From Chryseobacterium sp. CY350 (GTDB lineage: Bacteria > Bacteroidota > Bacteroidia > Flavobacteriales > Weeksellaceae), in the NCBI RefSeq assembly GCF_027945075.1, contig NZ_CP116034.1, positions 1,488,001 through 1,552,000 of the forward strand: 64,000 nt of DNA, written 5' to 3'. Shown piece by piece: positions 1 through 8,370 of the stretch. The notes under the pieces are model-generated. The model did not search any database. It saw nothing but the letters and a program-made list of their open reading frames with translations, and had not been told where the DNA came from. Positions within the stretch are counted from its first letter, which is position 1. The number at the start of each line of letters is the position of its first letter. A program made the translations under genes and the position numbers.

Positions 1-909
1 TCCTCCGGTAGCATATTCGACCAATACTTCATCTTTCTCTGCGGAAAGGATAATTCCTATGGGTTCATTATCATCTTCTATATTTTCTTCAGCCTTAAAA
101 TAGTTCAGATAGAGGTTCATTTGCCCGATATCATTGTGCTCAACCTGTTTTATTTTTAGGTCGATTAAAACAAAACATTTTAATATACGGTGGTAGAAAA
201 CCAGATCAATGTAAAAGTGTCTATTCCGAAGTGATATTTTATATTGTCTACCCACAAAAGCAAAACCTTTTCCTAACTCAAGAAGAAACAATTGAAGGTT
301 GTCAATGATTTTTTGTTCTAATGCCTTTTCTGTTACCTGATGGCTCTGGGGAAGTTTAAGAAAATCTAATACATAAGGGTCTTTAATCACTTCTGACGAA
401 TCGGTGATAACATGACCTCGTTCAGCTAATTGCAAAACGCCTTTTTTATCTTTACTCAGTGCCAATCGTTCAAATAACGCTGAATTAATTTGTCGGTCAA
501 GTTCTCTATACCCCCAGTTTTCCAGTACGCTCTGCTTTTCATAAAACTTTCTTGCGTTATCATCTGTGACCCCTAATAGAGTAACTATATGAGTCCAGCT
601 TAATTTGGCAGGCACTGCCTGCCATTTTTGATAGGATAAATAAAATCTACGCATATCAAGGATGTTCCGCCTGCCAAATCCTTTACCGAAACGATGTTTC
701 AGATCCTTGGCAAGCCTCGCTAACAAGCCACTTCCATACTCTGCACGCTCTTGACCAAGTTGCTCAAATTCTACAATGTGCCTGCCAATTTCCCAATTTG
801 CTTAGACAAGCTCACTATTGACAGCTTTTACAGCATTTTGCCTTGCGATTTCAATAGATGAACCAATATTATCGAGAAGTTCATTGTAAGTGGCCTGTGT
901 TGGTATCAT
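1..909 (-). pseudogene. DUF1016/YhcG-type PD-(D/E)XK nuclease gene, interrupted and cut by the window edge
   Basis: Reading the minus strand from the ATG at 909 gives MIPTQATYNELLDNIG, then an in-frame TAA at 804-802, then an unbroken reading frame in the same phase to base 1. The part before the stop ends AVNSELV and the part after starts ANWEIGRHIVEF, which joins exactly as in DUF1016 (YhcG) family proteins, so a sense codon has become a stop. The conserved body follows: GYRELDRQINSALFERL, then HFYIDLVFYH and CFVLIDLKIKQ, which hold the PD-(D/E)XK-like acidic and lysine residues. The C-terminus lies beyond the window. Such nucleases are often found on mobile elements next to conjugation genes, as here beside mobC. 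A sequencing error, or translation restarting downstream, would be the alternatives to a true pseudogene. Confidence 0.75.
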
Positions 910-1085
910 TATTCTTTCTTAAGCAAACAAATTTAATCAATATTCCGAAAAACAGGATGTAAAATCGACACCAAATATTCTTCAGAGCTATTAACAAATG
1001 CCGCCAAATCATGACAGTAAGGACACCATTAAGGATTGCAATGTTGACGTAATTTATATTCGCTCCCAATAATTATAAAGTACTT

Positions 1086-3077
1086 ATGGGAGAAGATGAT
1101 GCGAAAGCACTCGCTAAAATAATGGGGTTCATAAGAGCAATCAGTATTCTGTTAGTATTGATGCATCTGTATTGGTTTTGTCATGGCTTTTTTTTAGAAC
1201 GTGGCTGGACTTTAGATCTTATTAATAAAATATTGTACAATTTTGATCGTACGGCTGGTCTATTTTCAAATCTTTTATATTCCAAAATATTTGCCTTGGT
1301 ACTTCTGGCATTAAGCTGCCTGGGAACTAAAGGAGTCAAAAACGAAAAGATCAAATGGTCCAAAATTTACCGTGCGGCAGGAAATGGATTTGTCTTATTT
1401 TTTTTAAATTTTCATTTATTGACTATCGGATCACCGATTGGTCATTTTCTTTACATTCTGTCAATGGGTTTAGGCTATGTTTCCTTAATGGTTGCAGGAG
1501 TCTGGATGAACCGTATCCTCCGTAGTAATTTAATGGACGATGTTTTTAACAATGAAAACGAAAGCTTTATGCAGGAAACAAAGCTCATGGAAAATGAGTT
1601 TTCGGTGAATCTGCCGACAAAGTTCTATTATAAAGGAAAATGGAATGACGGATATATCAATGTTGTGAATCCTTTTCGAGCGACCATTGTTTTAGGAACA
1701 CCCGGATCCGGTAAATCGTACGCGATTGTCAACAATTATATCAAACAGCATATCGAAAAAGGATTTTCCATGTACATCTATGATTTTAAGTTTGATGACC
1801 TTTCAATGATTGCATATAATCATTTACTAAAGCATACTGCCCAATACGAAGTTCAACCCAAGTTTTATGTCATCAATTTTGATGATCCAAGGAAAAGCCA
1901 TCGCTGTAATCCTTTAAATCCTGCTTTTATGACGGACATCTCAGATGCATATGAAGCAGCCTATACCATTATGCTGAATCTGAACAGGAGCTGGATTCAA
2001 AAGCAGGGCGATTTTTTTGTAGAGTCACCGATTATCCTTTTGGCAGCAATCATCTGGTTTCTGAAGATCTACGAAAATGGAAAATACTGTACATTCCCCC
2101 ATGCCATTGAACTTTTGAATAAAAAGTACTCTGATGTATTCACTATCTTGACTTCGTATGCTGATCTTGAAAACTACCTCTCCCCTTTTATGGATGCATG
2201 GCAGGGCGGTGCACAGGATCAATTGCAGGGTCAGATCGCTTCTGCTAAAATTCCGTTATCACGAATGATCTCCCCGCAGCTTTACTGGGTCATGACAGGG
2301 GACGATTTTACATTGGATATCAACAATCCGAAAGAGCCCAAAATACTGTGCGTCGGAAACAATCCGGACAGGCAAAATATTTATTCAGCTGCATTGGGTC
2401 TTTATAACTCAAGAATTGTAAAGCTGATAAATAAGAAAGGACAACTGAAAAGTTCCGTAATCATTGATGAATTGCCCACCATATATTTCAGGGGATTGGA
2501 TAATTTGATTGCCACAGCGAGGAGTAATAAAGTGGCAGTTTGTCTAGGATTTCAGGATTTTTCACAGCTGACCAGAGATTATGGGGATAAGGAAAGTAAG
2601 GTAATTCAAAATACGGTGGGTAATATTTTCAGCGGTCAGGTTGTTGGTGAAACGGCTAAAAATTTATCTGAACGTTTTGGTAAAGTTTTACAGAAAAGGC
2701 ACAGTATTTCCATTAACAGAAATGATACCTCTACCTCAATCTCTACCCAATTAGACACCCTGATTCCTGCTTCAAAAATATCAACATTAACGCAGGGAGT
2801 TTTTGTCGGAGCAGTTTCCGATAATTTTGATGAAAGAATTGAACAAAAAATGTTTCATGCTGAAATTGTAGTGGATAATGAGGTGGTTGCCAGAGAAACA
2901 AACAACTACAAGAAAATACCGGAGATTTTAAGTTTCGTTGATGAGGATGGAAATGATCAGATGAAAAAGGTAATTGATGAAAATTACCTCAAGATCAAAA
3001 CGGATATTTCAACCGTTATCAATAATGAATTGGAAAGAATAAAAATTGATCCGGATTTACAGCATTTGATTCAATGA
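1086..3077 (+). CDS. mobC: MobC/TraG-type conjugative coupling protein (type IV secretion ATPase)
   Basis: This 663-residue protein is a VirD4/TraG-family coupling ATPase of the MobC type found in Bacteroidota conjugative elements. It would bring the relaxase-DNA complex to the mating channel at the inner membrane. The N-terminal 145 residues hold hydrophobic membrane segments (about 15-35, 65-80, 100-145). The Walker A motif GTPGSGKS is at 204-211, and a Walker B-like VIIDELPTIYF lies near residue 460. The stretch INNPKEPKILCVGNNPDRQ is also typical of the family. Length matches full-length family members. No relaxase or mobB gene is visible upstream; the neighbour on that side is the interrupted DUF1016 gene, so the rest of the mob/tra module is either outside the window or lost. 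Confidence 0.9.
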   Translation: MGEDDAKALAKIMGFIRAISILLVLMHLYWFCHGFFLERGWTLDLINKILYNFDRTAGLFSNLLYSKIFALVLLALSCLGTKGVKNEKIKWSKIYRAAGNGFVLFFLNFHLLTIGSPIGHFLYILSMGLGYVSLMVAGVWMNRILRSNLMDDVFNNENESFMQETKLMENEFSVNLPTKFYYKGKWNDGYINVVNPFRATIVLGTPGSGKSYAIVNNYIKQHIEKGFSMYIYDFKFDDLSMIAYNHLLKHTAQYEVQPKFYVINFDDPRKSHRCNPLNPAFMTDISDAYEAAYTIMLNLNRSWIQKQGDFFVESPIILLAAIIWFLKIYENGKYCTFPHAIELLNKKYSDVFTILTSYADLENYLSPFMDAWQGGAQDQLQGQIASAKIPLSRMISPQLYWVMTGDDFTLDINNPKEPKILCVGNNPDRQNIYSAALGLYNSRIVKLINKKGQLKSSVIIDELPTIYFRGLDNLIATARSNKVAVCLGFQDFSQLTRDYGDKESKVIQNTVGNIFSGQVVGETAKNLSERFGKVLQKRHSISINRNDTSTSISTQLDTLIPASKISTLTQGVFVGAVSDNFDERIEQKMFHAEIVVDNEVVARETNNYKKIPEILSFVDEDGNDQMKKVIDENYLKIKTDISTVINNELERIKIDPDLQHLIQ

Positions 3078-3121
3078 AGATTTCTTAAAGACAGGATCTG
3101 ATGAATTTTCAGTCAAACTTG

Positions 3122-3170
3122 AAGCCTCAAATATATTTTGAGATCAAAACAATTTTTGAGGCTTTACTTT
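3122..3170 (+). terminator. putative terminator after mobC
   Basis: The arms AAGCCTCAAA and TTTTGAGGCTT flank a long loop of about 20 bases and are followed by a T-rich run. It lies 45 bases past the mobC stop and ahead of the convergent rteC-like gene. Confidence 0.5.
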
Positions 3171-3192
3171 ATTACACTACATCTCAAACGTG

Positions 3193-4041
3193 CTACTCCC
3201 CTTCAGTATTACGAAAATGTTGATTGAGATTATCATTGACCATCTGGAGAAATTTCGTGGCTCCAGTTTTCCGATTTCTAATTTCAAAAATGGTTTTATG
3301 ATAATTACCCAAGTTGATGTCCAATGATTTTTCCACAAACTTGATTACCTCGCTCAGCTCTATATTTCCACCGTTAAAACAGTTTAATTTATAAAGACCA
3401 TACACTACTTCTACAAGTGCTACTTTAGATTCGGACCACACGAGTGGGGAATTTAAAGAATTGACTTTATCTTTATTTCGAATTTTTTCAATTTGCAATC
3501 TGAGAAATTCCTCCAGTTTTTGATTTGCTTTGATCTCAGAAATCTGATGATCATGTGAAGTTGTAAAGTTTTCATCATAATCATAGAGTCCTGACGGAAG
3601 ATTCATTTTGAGATCATAACGCTTTCTGACAAAATATTTTTGATCTAAATAGGTGGCTTCACGTCGGTGGTAGCTGTAAAATTCTGCATAATCTTGATAG
3701 TATATGGTAAGCTTATCAATTTCTTTAGTAAAATAGCTACGTTGTGCCTCTTCTCCGGCAGCAGGTTGATAGGTAAGAATTTGAATAATTTGTGAATGAA
3801 AAATAAATTGTGAAATGAATAAAGGTTTGATTTCTTTAAAAAAATGTATTTCGTCTGCAGCCGATTCAAATTCATGAGGAATTACCAGAGCTTTTAAATT
3901 CCTGATAGATTCGTCAATCTTCCATAAACTTAATTCTGAAATTCTGACCAGATCGCTGTGCTCAAATTCAATCAGCTCCAGATCATCCGTTAAACGCGCA
4001 TACAAATGTTGTGCTTTTCTAAAAATTGTTTTGTTAACCAT
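3193..4041 (-). CDS. rteC: RteC domain protein (conjugative-element regulator)
   Basis: The 282-residue sequence fits the RteC family. In Bacteroides conjugative transposons RteC is the last step of a regulatory cascade that switches on excision genes. Family-typical features are the N-terminal segment with LYARLTDDLELIE, the EIHFFKEIKPLFISQFIF helix, IYYQDYAEFYSYHRRE in the middle, and the C-terminal block WSESKVALVEVVYGLYK followed by GNYHKTIFEIRNRK. It converges on mobC and has the TPR-HTH gene behind it, with 42 bases between them. Its presence supports an integrative-conjugative-element origin for this side of the window. Full length; no defects seen. Confidence 0.88.
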   Translation of the reverse strand: MVNKTIFRKAQHLYARLTDDLELIEFEHSDLVRISELSLWKIDESIRNLKALVIPHEFESAADEIHFFKEIKPLFISQFIFHSQIIQILTYQPAAGEEAQRSYFTKEIDKLTIYYQDYAEFYSYHRREATYLDQKYFVRKRYDLKMNLPSGLYDYDENFTTSHDHQISEIKANQKLEEFLRLQIEKIRNKDKVNSLNSPLVWSESKVALVEVVYGLYKLNCFNGGNIELSEVIKFVEKSLDINLGNYHKTIFEIRNRKTGATKFLQMVNDNLNQHFRNTEGE

Positions 4042-4083
4042 GTCCTTTTTTTTAGAAAATTACAAACTTCCTGTGGTATTCTG

Positions 4084-5799
4084 CTAAAGCTCCCGTTCAT
4101 TATCTTTGAGTTTCATCTTTATAAAGTCAGCAATTCCTATCCCATTGATTGATTTAAAATGGGCTGTAAAATTATTTCGCGAAGCAATTCCGCACATTTC
4201 AGACAACGCTTGTATTGTAAACTTAGGATAATTTTTATCTGAATTCAGTTTATGGGTGATATAATTAATTCTTAATTGCATTAGATAGACAGAAAAATTG
4301 ACGCCTTTATGTTCATGAATAAATGCTGACAAATAAGTGGGATTCGTTTTGAAACGTGTCGCAAGTTTGACAACTGTTATTCCAGCTTCAAGAAATTGAT
4401 TTTTATCTTCAAAAAATTGAATCTTCATTTTGAGCATTTCGACTAAATCATCTGGCAACTCACCTTTAGTCTTTACGGAAGATTGCTCCTTTCCGGGCAA
4501 TGCTTCTTCTGGTTTCTTTATCCCATTGAGTCGATCGATGAGCTCGGCATATCTCTTTTTTAAATTTTGCTCTCGTTGCTGGTATCTCCAAATCAGGAAA
4601 AGCACAAGAATTACAGAAAAAATGATAACAAGCACTATGGTCACCTGCTGTGTATTGATCGATTTTTCCAATTTATATTTTTCTTTAATCAGTCCCGCTA
4701 TTTCAACGTCTTCGTAGATCTTTTCAGCCAAGTAGGCAAAGTCTTTCCTTATACCTTGGTTTACCTCCAAGAGTTGATTGGTATAATACAACTGCTCTTT
4801 TTCATTCTTACTTTTTTTATAGTAGTCAATTAGACACATATAAGCTTCTGTTGCTTCAGGCAAAATGAATTGATGTTTATTGTAAATAGAATCCACTTTC
4901 TTTAATTCCAAGATTCCTTTTTTCTCATCATCATTCTTTAGGTAAATATTTCCAAGGTAAAAGTGGATTACAGATGCCCAAGTAAAATCATTTTTCTGAT
5001 TGAGAATAGGTAAAGCCTTTTTCAAATAATACAGTGCATCATTGTATTGATTGTTCTTATAATAGATAATTCCCGCACATTTGAGAAAATAGGCGCGCTC
5101 AAGTGTGAATTCTGATTTATTTTTTGTTGCTGCTAAACCTACTGTTAATAAACTGTCAGCCTTAGCATCTTGATTAAGATTCCGTTGGCATATTATCATC
5201 TGGTGCAAACTGTTCAGGTAGCCTCTGCAATAATTATAACGCAAATTCGCATTCACCTCATCTTTTACCTTATTTTCATTGAAGTCGATGGATTTATTAA
5301 AAAGCTGCAGTGCCTTGTTATAATAACCAAGATAGCTTTTTACAACTCCCAGATGATAAATGATTTTATTTTGAAGATATTCATCATCAGTTTTTATCGC
5401 ATACTGGTGTGCTTTAACGTATTCATTAGAAGCTAACTGAAATTTTCTCAAATTGAAATAGTAAATGATACCTTTCCCCAAATAAGCATCACTGATCAAT
5501 TCATCTTTTTTAGACTTGAATGCAGCAGCTATTGTACTATCAGCATAAGAAAGCTTAGCATCTGTATCCTGTGAGAAATATACAGCGTCTTTGTACCCTA
5601 AACAGAGTTTTTCTAGGTTATTCTCTTTTTTCGCTTTCTCAATAAATGCACTGACATAAGGCAGGGCATTATGGTCTTCTTTTTCTAGATTTTCATATTT
5701 ATTTCTTATATCAGCGTAGGACGGACTGACAGTTTTTTGTGACAGCAGCATCTTTCCGACAGTTAAAAGAAAAAAAGTTATTACTGTTTTTTTTGACAT
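4084..5799 (-). CDS. TPR-repeat membrane-anchored AraC-type regulator
   Basis: A signal sequence or first membrane segment (MSKKTVITFFLLTVG) is followed by tetratricopeptide-like repeats over roughly 60-370, for example LFNKSIDFNENK and DALYYLKKALPILNQ. One membrane helix (VTIVLVIIFSVILVLFLIW) comes next, then a cytoplasmic C-terminal AraC-type helix-turn-helix (about 480-565, with IQALSEMCGIASRNNFTAHFKS). This architecture is common in Flavobacteriia and is thought to couple a periplasmic signal to transcription. An ATG 27 bases upstream (5826) would add nine residues; I prefer the inner start because it gives a normal signal sequence. It is divergent from the lipoprotein/MauE genes at 6075 and could control them, which is inference from position. 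Confidence 0.8.
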   Translation of the reverse strand: MSKKTVITFFLLTVGKMLLSQKTVSPSYADIRNKYENLEKEDHNALPYVSAFIEKAKKENNLEKLCLGYKDAVYFSQDTDAKLSYADSTIAAAFKSKKDELISDAYLGKGIIYYFNLRKFQLASNEYVKAHQYAIKTDDEYLQNKIIYHLGVVKSYLGYYNKALQLFNKSIDFNENKVKDEVNANLRYNYCRGYLNSLHQMIICQRNLNQDAKADSLLTVGLAATKNKSEFTLERAYFLKCAGIIYYKNNQYNDALYYLKKALPILNQKNDFTWASVIHFYLGNIYLKNDDEKKGILELKKVDSIYNKHQFILPEATEAYMCLIDYYKKSKNEKEQLYYTNQLLEVNQGIRKDFAYLAEKIYEDVEIAGLIKEKYKLEKSINTQQVTIVLVIIFSVILVLFLIWRYQQREQNLKKRYAELIDRLNGIKKPEEALPGKEQSSVKTKGELPDDLVEMLKMKIQFFEDKNQFLEAGITVVKLATRFKTNPTYLSAFIHEHKGVNFSVYLMQLRINYITHKLNSDKNYPKFTIQALSEMCGIASRNNFTAHFKSINGIGIADFIKMKLKDNEREL

Positions 5800-6013
5800 C
5801 AAGTAAATGTGATTGGTATTTTTCAAAAATAAATAAAAATATGTGAATTATCTTGAGTTTATAATGGAGATAATGGACTTTAAATGCAAAATGAAGAAAT
5901 ACGGTGACGTGGTGCTTGTTTTTGGAATTTTTTATCTGCACCAATATTGAAATAAGGGCATCCTAATTTTAATATCTGCTCCGTAAACCCTTTTATCAGG
6001 CACTTCTACCACA

Positions 6014-6021
6014 TACCTTTG
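6014..6021 (+). promoter_or_regulatory. candidate flavobacterial promoter -7 box
   Basis: TACCTTTG matches the Bacteroidota -7 consensus TAnnTTTG. It sits 54 bases before the lipoprotein ATG, with a T-rich stretch about 20 bases upstream at the -33 position. Confidence 0.4.
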
Positions 6022-6074
6022 GCTTAAGAATTCTAAATAATCCGGCCGGGACTAACCACAAAAATTTTATTAAA

Positions 6075-6302
6075 ATGAAAAAGTTAATCCCAATAGTAAG
6101 TTTAATAAGTGTAAGTTTTGTACTTCACAATTGCACCAATGAAGATCATGAATATTCGGTTACAGAAGAGGTTTATCATGAAGTTTCTGATCATCCCCCA
6201 ATTAGTAATTCAAGTAGGATCGATTCAACCCAATCTGAAGATGATGAATTGTATCCTGACCCTCCCGTTAAAGACACCCATGATTGGAGAACAAAACCTT
6301 AA
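6075..6302 (+). CDS. small lipoprotein of unknown function
   Basis: 75 residues with a lipoprotein signal: MKKLIPIVSLISVSFVLHNC, with the lipidation Cys at residue 20 (lipobox-like VLHNC). The rest is short, acidic and Pro/Ser/Asp-rich, ending DPPVKDTHDWRTKP. No domain is recognised. It is the first gene of a same-strand run with the CPxSGxW small protein (10 bases downstream), a MauE-like membrane protein and a DUF6520-type peptide. A frameshift joining it to the next ORF is conceivable because that frame overlaps it, but both have their own ATG and plausible composition. Confidence 0.65.
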   Translation: MKKLIPIVSLISVSFVLHNCTNEDHEYSVTEEVYHEVSDHPPISNSSRIDSTQSEDDELYPDPPVKDTHDWRTKP

Positions 6303-6312
6303 TCGAAATATC

Positions 6313-6486
6313 ATGAAAACCAATCCCCATATCTCTGTACAACGAACTTCGGGTCAATCATGTCCGACCAGCGGAACGTGGCAGTGTATGGGGAGTTTTG
6401 TAACAACAATCACTATTGCAAAAGGTTCGAAACTTCCTGATTACTGCGGAATCCAAGTTCGATGGATACTAATCAGTATAAATTAA
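6313..6486 (+). CDS. 57-residue CPxSGxW small protein
   Basis: This small gene starts at ATG 6313, 10 bases after the lipoprotein stop. It contains SGQSCPTSGTWQCMG, then ITIAKGSKLPDYCG, then QVRWILI. The pattern CPxSGxW ... KGxxMPxxxGxxVxW resembles a small domain I recall from several Bacteroidota secreted or secretion-associated proteins; I cannot check this by search. It has three Cys residues and no signal peptide of its own. If it is the C-terminal part of the lipoprotein, a frameshift near 6300 would explain the missing signal. It sits directly ahead of the MauE-like gene. Confidence 0.5.
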   Translation: MKTNPHISVQRTSGQSCPTSGTWQCMGSFVTTITIAKGSKLPDYCGIQVRWILISIN

Positions 6487-6503
6487 CGATAAAAAACATT
6501 CCC

Positions 6504-8024
6504 ATGAAAAAGTTAATCAGCCATATTCCTGTCTCAGTAAGTTATTTTTTTGTCTTGCTTTTCTGTTATGCAGCTATCAGCAAAATGCTGGATTTTGAAA
6601 ACTTTCAGGTACAGATCGGACAGTCGCCTTTGCTCAGCGCTTATGCAGGATTTATATCTTATGCAGTTATTATTTTAGAAATAGTAATCGTAATACTGCT
6701 TATTTTTCCAAGAAGCAATCTATTTGGATTGTACGCATCAACAGCACTCATGTCTGCATTTACAATCTACATATTCCTCATATTAAACTACAGCGAATTC
6801 GTTCCGTGCTCATGTGGAGGAATTTTAGAAAAAATGGGATGGACTGAACATTTTATTTTTAATATTCTGTGTGTAATTATGGGAGGTTTATCCGTTTTTA
6901 TCACTGAAAGAGCAGGTCATATGACCAACCTTAAAACATCATTAATCTTGGGAATGTCCAATATTTTGAGTTGTATTCTTGTCATTGTATTGTTTTTTAA
7001 GTCAGAACACGTTATAAAACAGGAGAATAATTTTACAAGAAGGTTCCTGATGCATCCTATTTTAAAAATAAAAAGTATGGACTTGGATAGCCATTCATTT
7101 TATTTTGCCGGTGCTAAAAATGAGGAGTTGTACTTAGCTAACCGAAATCTCCCTCAAAATATATTAGCAGTTGATTCCCTTTTAAATAAAGTTAAAAACA
7201 CCAAAATTGATCTGGAACTTAGCAAATATCCATTTAAAAAAATAGAGATTAAAGTTAAAAATAACGACTATTATATCTATGATGGAAATGTTCCCATTAT
7301 ATTAAAAGGCAAATTAGGTGATGCACAAAATAAAATAATAAGTTTAAACGATGCATTCTTTAGCCAGCTTGAAATTATTGACAGTACTCAAATTGCAATT
7401 CGAACTCTTTCATCTGAAACCAAGAATTTAACGCTGGGAACCATCTTCATCAATAACAGTGGTAAAAATCAGGTAAAATTACATTCTGATTTACTTGAGA
7501 AGCAATTGGACGGTATTTTTGATTCTGACGGTTATCTGTCATCTGATCCAAAAACACAGACAGTCAGCTATATTTACAGTTATAGAAACCAGTTTCTTGT
7601 AATGAACCATTCAATGCAGATTAGTCACAGATTGAGAACTATTGACACGACTAAAACCGCACAAATCAAAGTATCCCCGATGTCCAATGGAAAATTTAAA
7701 ATGTCTCAACCGGCATTAAAAGTAAATGGACATGCGATTGTATACCGAGGTCTGTTATTTAATCCCGCGCAGTTAAGAGGAAAACATGAATCTTCAAACA
7801 GATGGAAGGAAAGCAAAGTTATCGACATCTATAATACCGCATCTCAGGAATATATTGGCAGCATGTACATCGACAATATTAAAAACAACAGCATGTCAGA
7901 TTTTAGAGTTACCGATGAGTATTTGTACGCAATTGTTGGAAATCAGCTGGTACAATATAGAATTACCCAGCCCTTGAAAAAACATTTTAAAAACGGGGAA
8001 GCCGAAAACCGTGTTTCAGAGTAG
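6504..8024 (+). CDS. MauE/DoxX-type membrane protein with a long extracytoplasmic C-terminal domain
   Basis: The first 150 residues hold four hydrophobic helices like MauE (methylamine utilisation, disulfide-related) membrane proteins. They include SYFFVLLFCYAAISKMLDF and the signature EFVPCSCGGILEKMGW, whose Cys pair is typical of flavobacterial MauE-type proteins. A fifth helix (ILGMSNILSCILVIVLFF) leads to about 320 residues that look extracytoplasmic and may form a beta-propeller-like repeat (inference). I chose ATG 6504 over an upstream in-frame ATG at 6462, because the latter overlaps the previous gene and adds a hydrophilic leader. Its place among Cys-bearing small exported proteins suggests a role in their redox maturation or sensing, which is inference. 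Confidence 0.75.
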   Translation: MKKLISHIPVSVSYFFVLLFCYAAISKMLDFENFQVQIGQSPLLSAYAGFISYAVIILEIVIVILLIFPRSNLFGLYASTALMSAFTIYIFLILNYSEFVPCSCGGILEKMGWTEHFIFNILCVIMGGLSVFITERAGHMTNLKTSLILGMSNILSCILVIVLFFKSEHVIKQENNFTRRFLMHPILKIKSMDLDSHSFYFAGAKNEELYLANRNLPQNILAVDSLLNKVKNTKIDLELSKYPFKKIEIKVKNNDYYIYDGNVPIILKGKLGDAQNKIISLNDAFFSQLEIIDSTQIAIRTLSSETKNLTLGTIFINNSGKNQVKLHSDLLEKQLDGIFDSDGYLSSDPKTQTVSYIYSYRNQFLVMNHSMQISHRLRTIDTTKTAQIKVSPMSNGKFKMSQPALKVNGHAIVYRGLLFNPAQLRGKHESSNRWKESKVIDIYNTASQEYIGSMYIDNIKNNSMSDFRVTDEYLYAIVGNQLVQYRITQPLKKHFKNGEAENRVSE

Positions 8025-8049
8025 GCAACAAATCAAATATTTTTTTATT

Positions 8050-8322
8050 ATGAAAAAAATTCTTTTTCCTGTCATCCTGGTAGCACTGGGAACAGGGTCA
8101 GCGTTTGCCACCATGTTGGCAAAGAAGAGTACACGAGCTTTAGAGCCCGCTTACAGAATTGTAAGCTTGGGTGGAGGTCAGTTCCAATGTGAGGATGCTG
8201 ATCAGGAATGCAGCAATATCGTTTCAGGTGATGCCTGTGAATGGGCATTGGATACCAATGTTGAACTGCATAGAATCGGTTCAGACACGATGTGTGGAAC
8301 ACCGCTTTATAAAATTCCTTAG
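8050..8322 (+). CDS. DUF6520-type secreted Cys-containing peptide
   Basis: 90 residues with a clean signal peptide (MKKILFPVILVALGTGSAFA), a short linker ending in ALEPAYRIV, and a compact region with four Cys: FQCEDADQEC, GDACEW, DTMCG. I recognise the general pattern of the DUF6520 small exported proteins of Flavobacteriia, whose function is unknown to me. An upstream in-frame ATG at 8011 would give an unlikely extra leader. It is 25 bases downstream of the MauE-like gene and is followed by a strong terminator. The four Cys next to a MauE-type protein suggest disulfide-dependent folding. Confidence 0.75.
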   Translation: MKKILFPVILVALGTGSAFATMLAKKSTRALEPAYRIVSLGGGQFQCEDADQECSNIVSGDACEWALDTNVELHRIGSDTMCGTPLYKIP

Positions 8323-8346
8323 TGCTTTGTAGTAGGTACAAAGTTA

Positions 8347-8370
8347 GGGACGCTATTCAGCGTCCCTTTT
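8347..8370 (+). terminator. strong hairpin terminator between convergent genes
   Basis: A perfect 8-bp stem (GGGACGCT / AGCGTCCC) with a 4-base loop is followed by TTTT. It ends the peptide operon and overlaps the last codons of the convergent S9 peptidase gene, whose stop is at 8353-8355. Confidence 0.8.

Noticed and set aside
881..1069. Minus-strand 62-codon frame ahead of mobC
   Set aside because: Overlaps the true start of the DUF1016 gene in another frame and has random composition.
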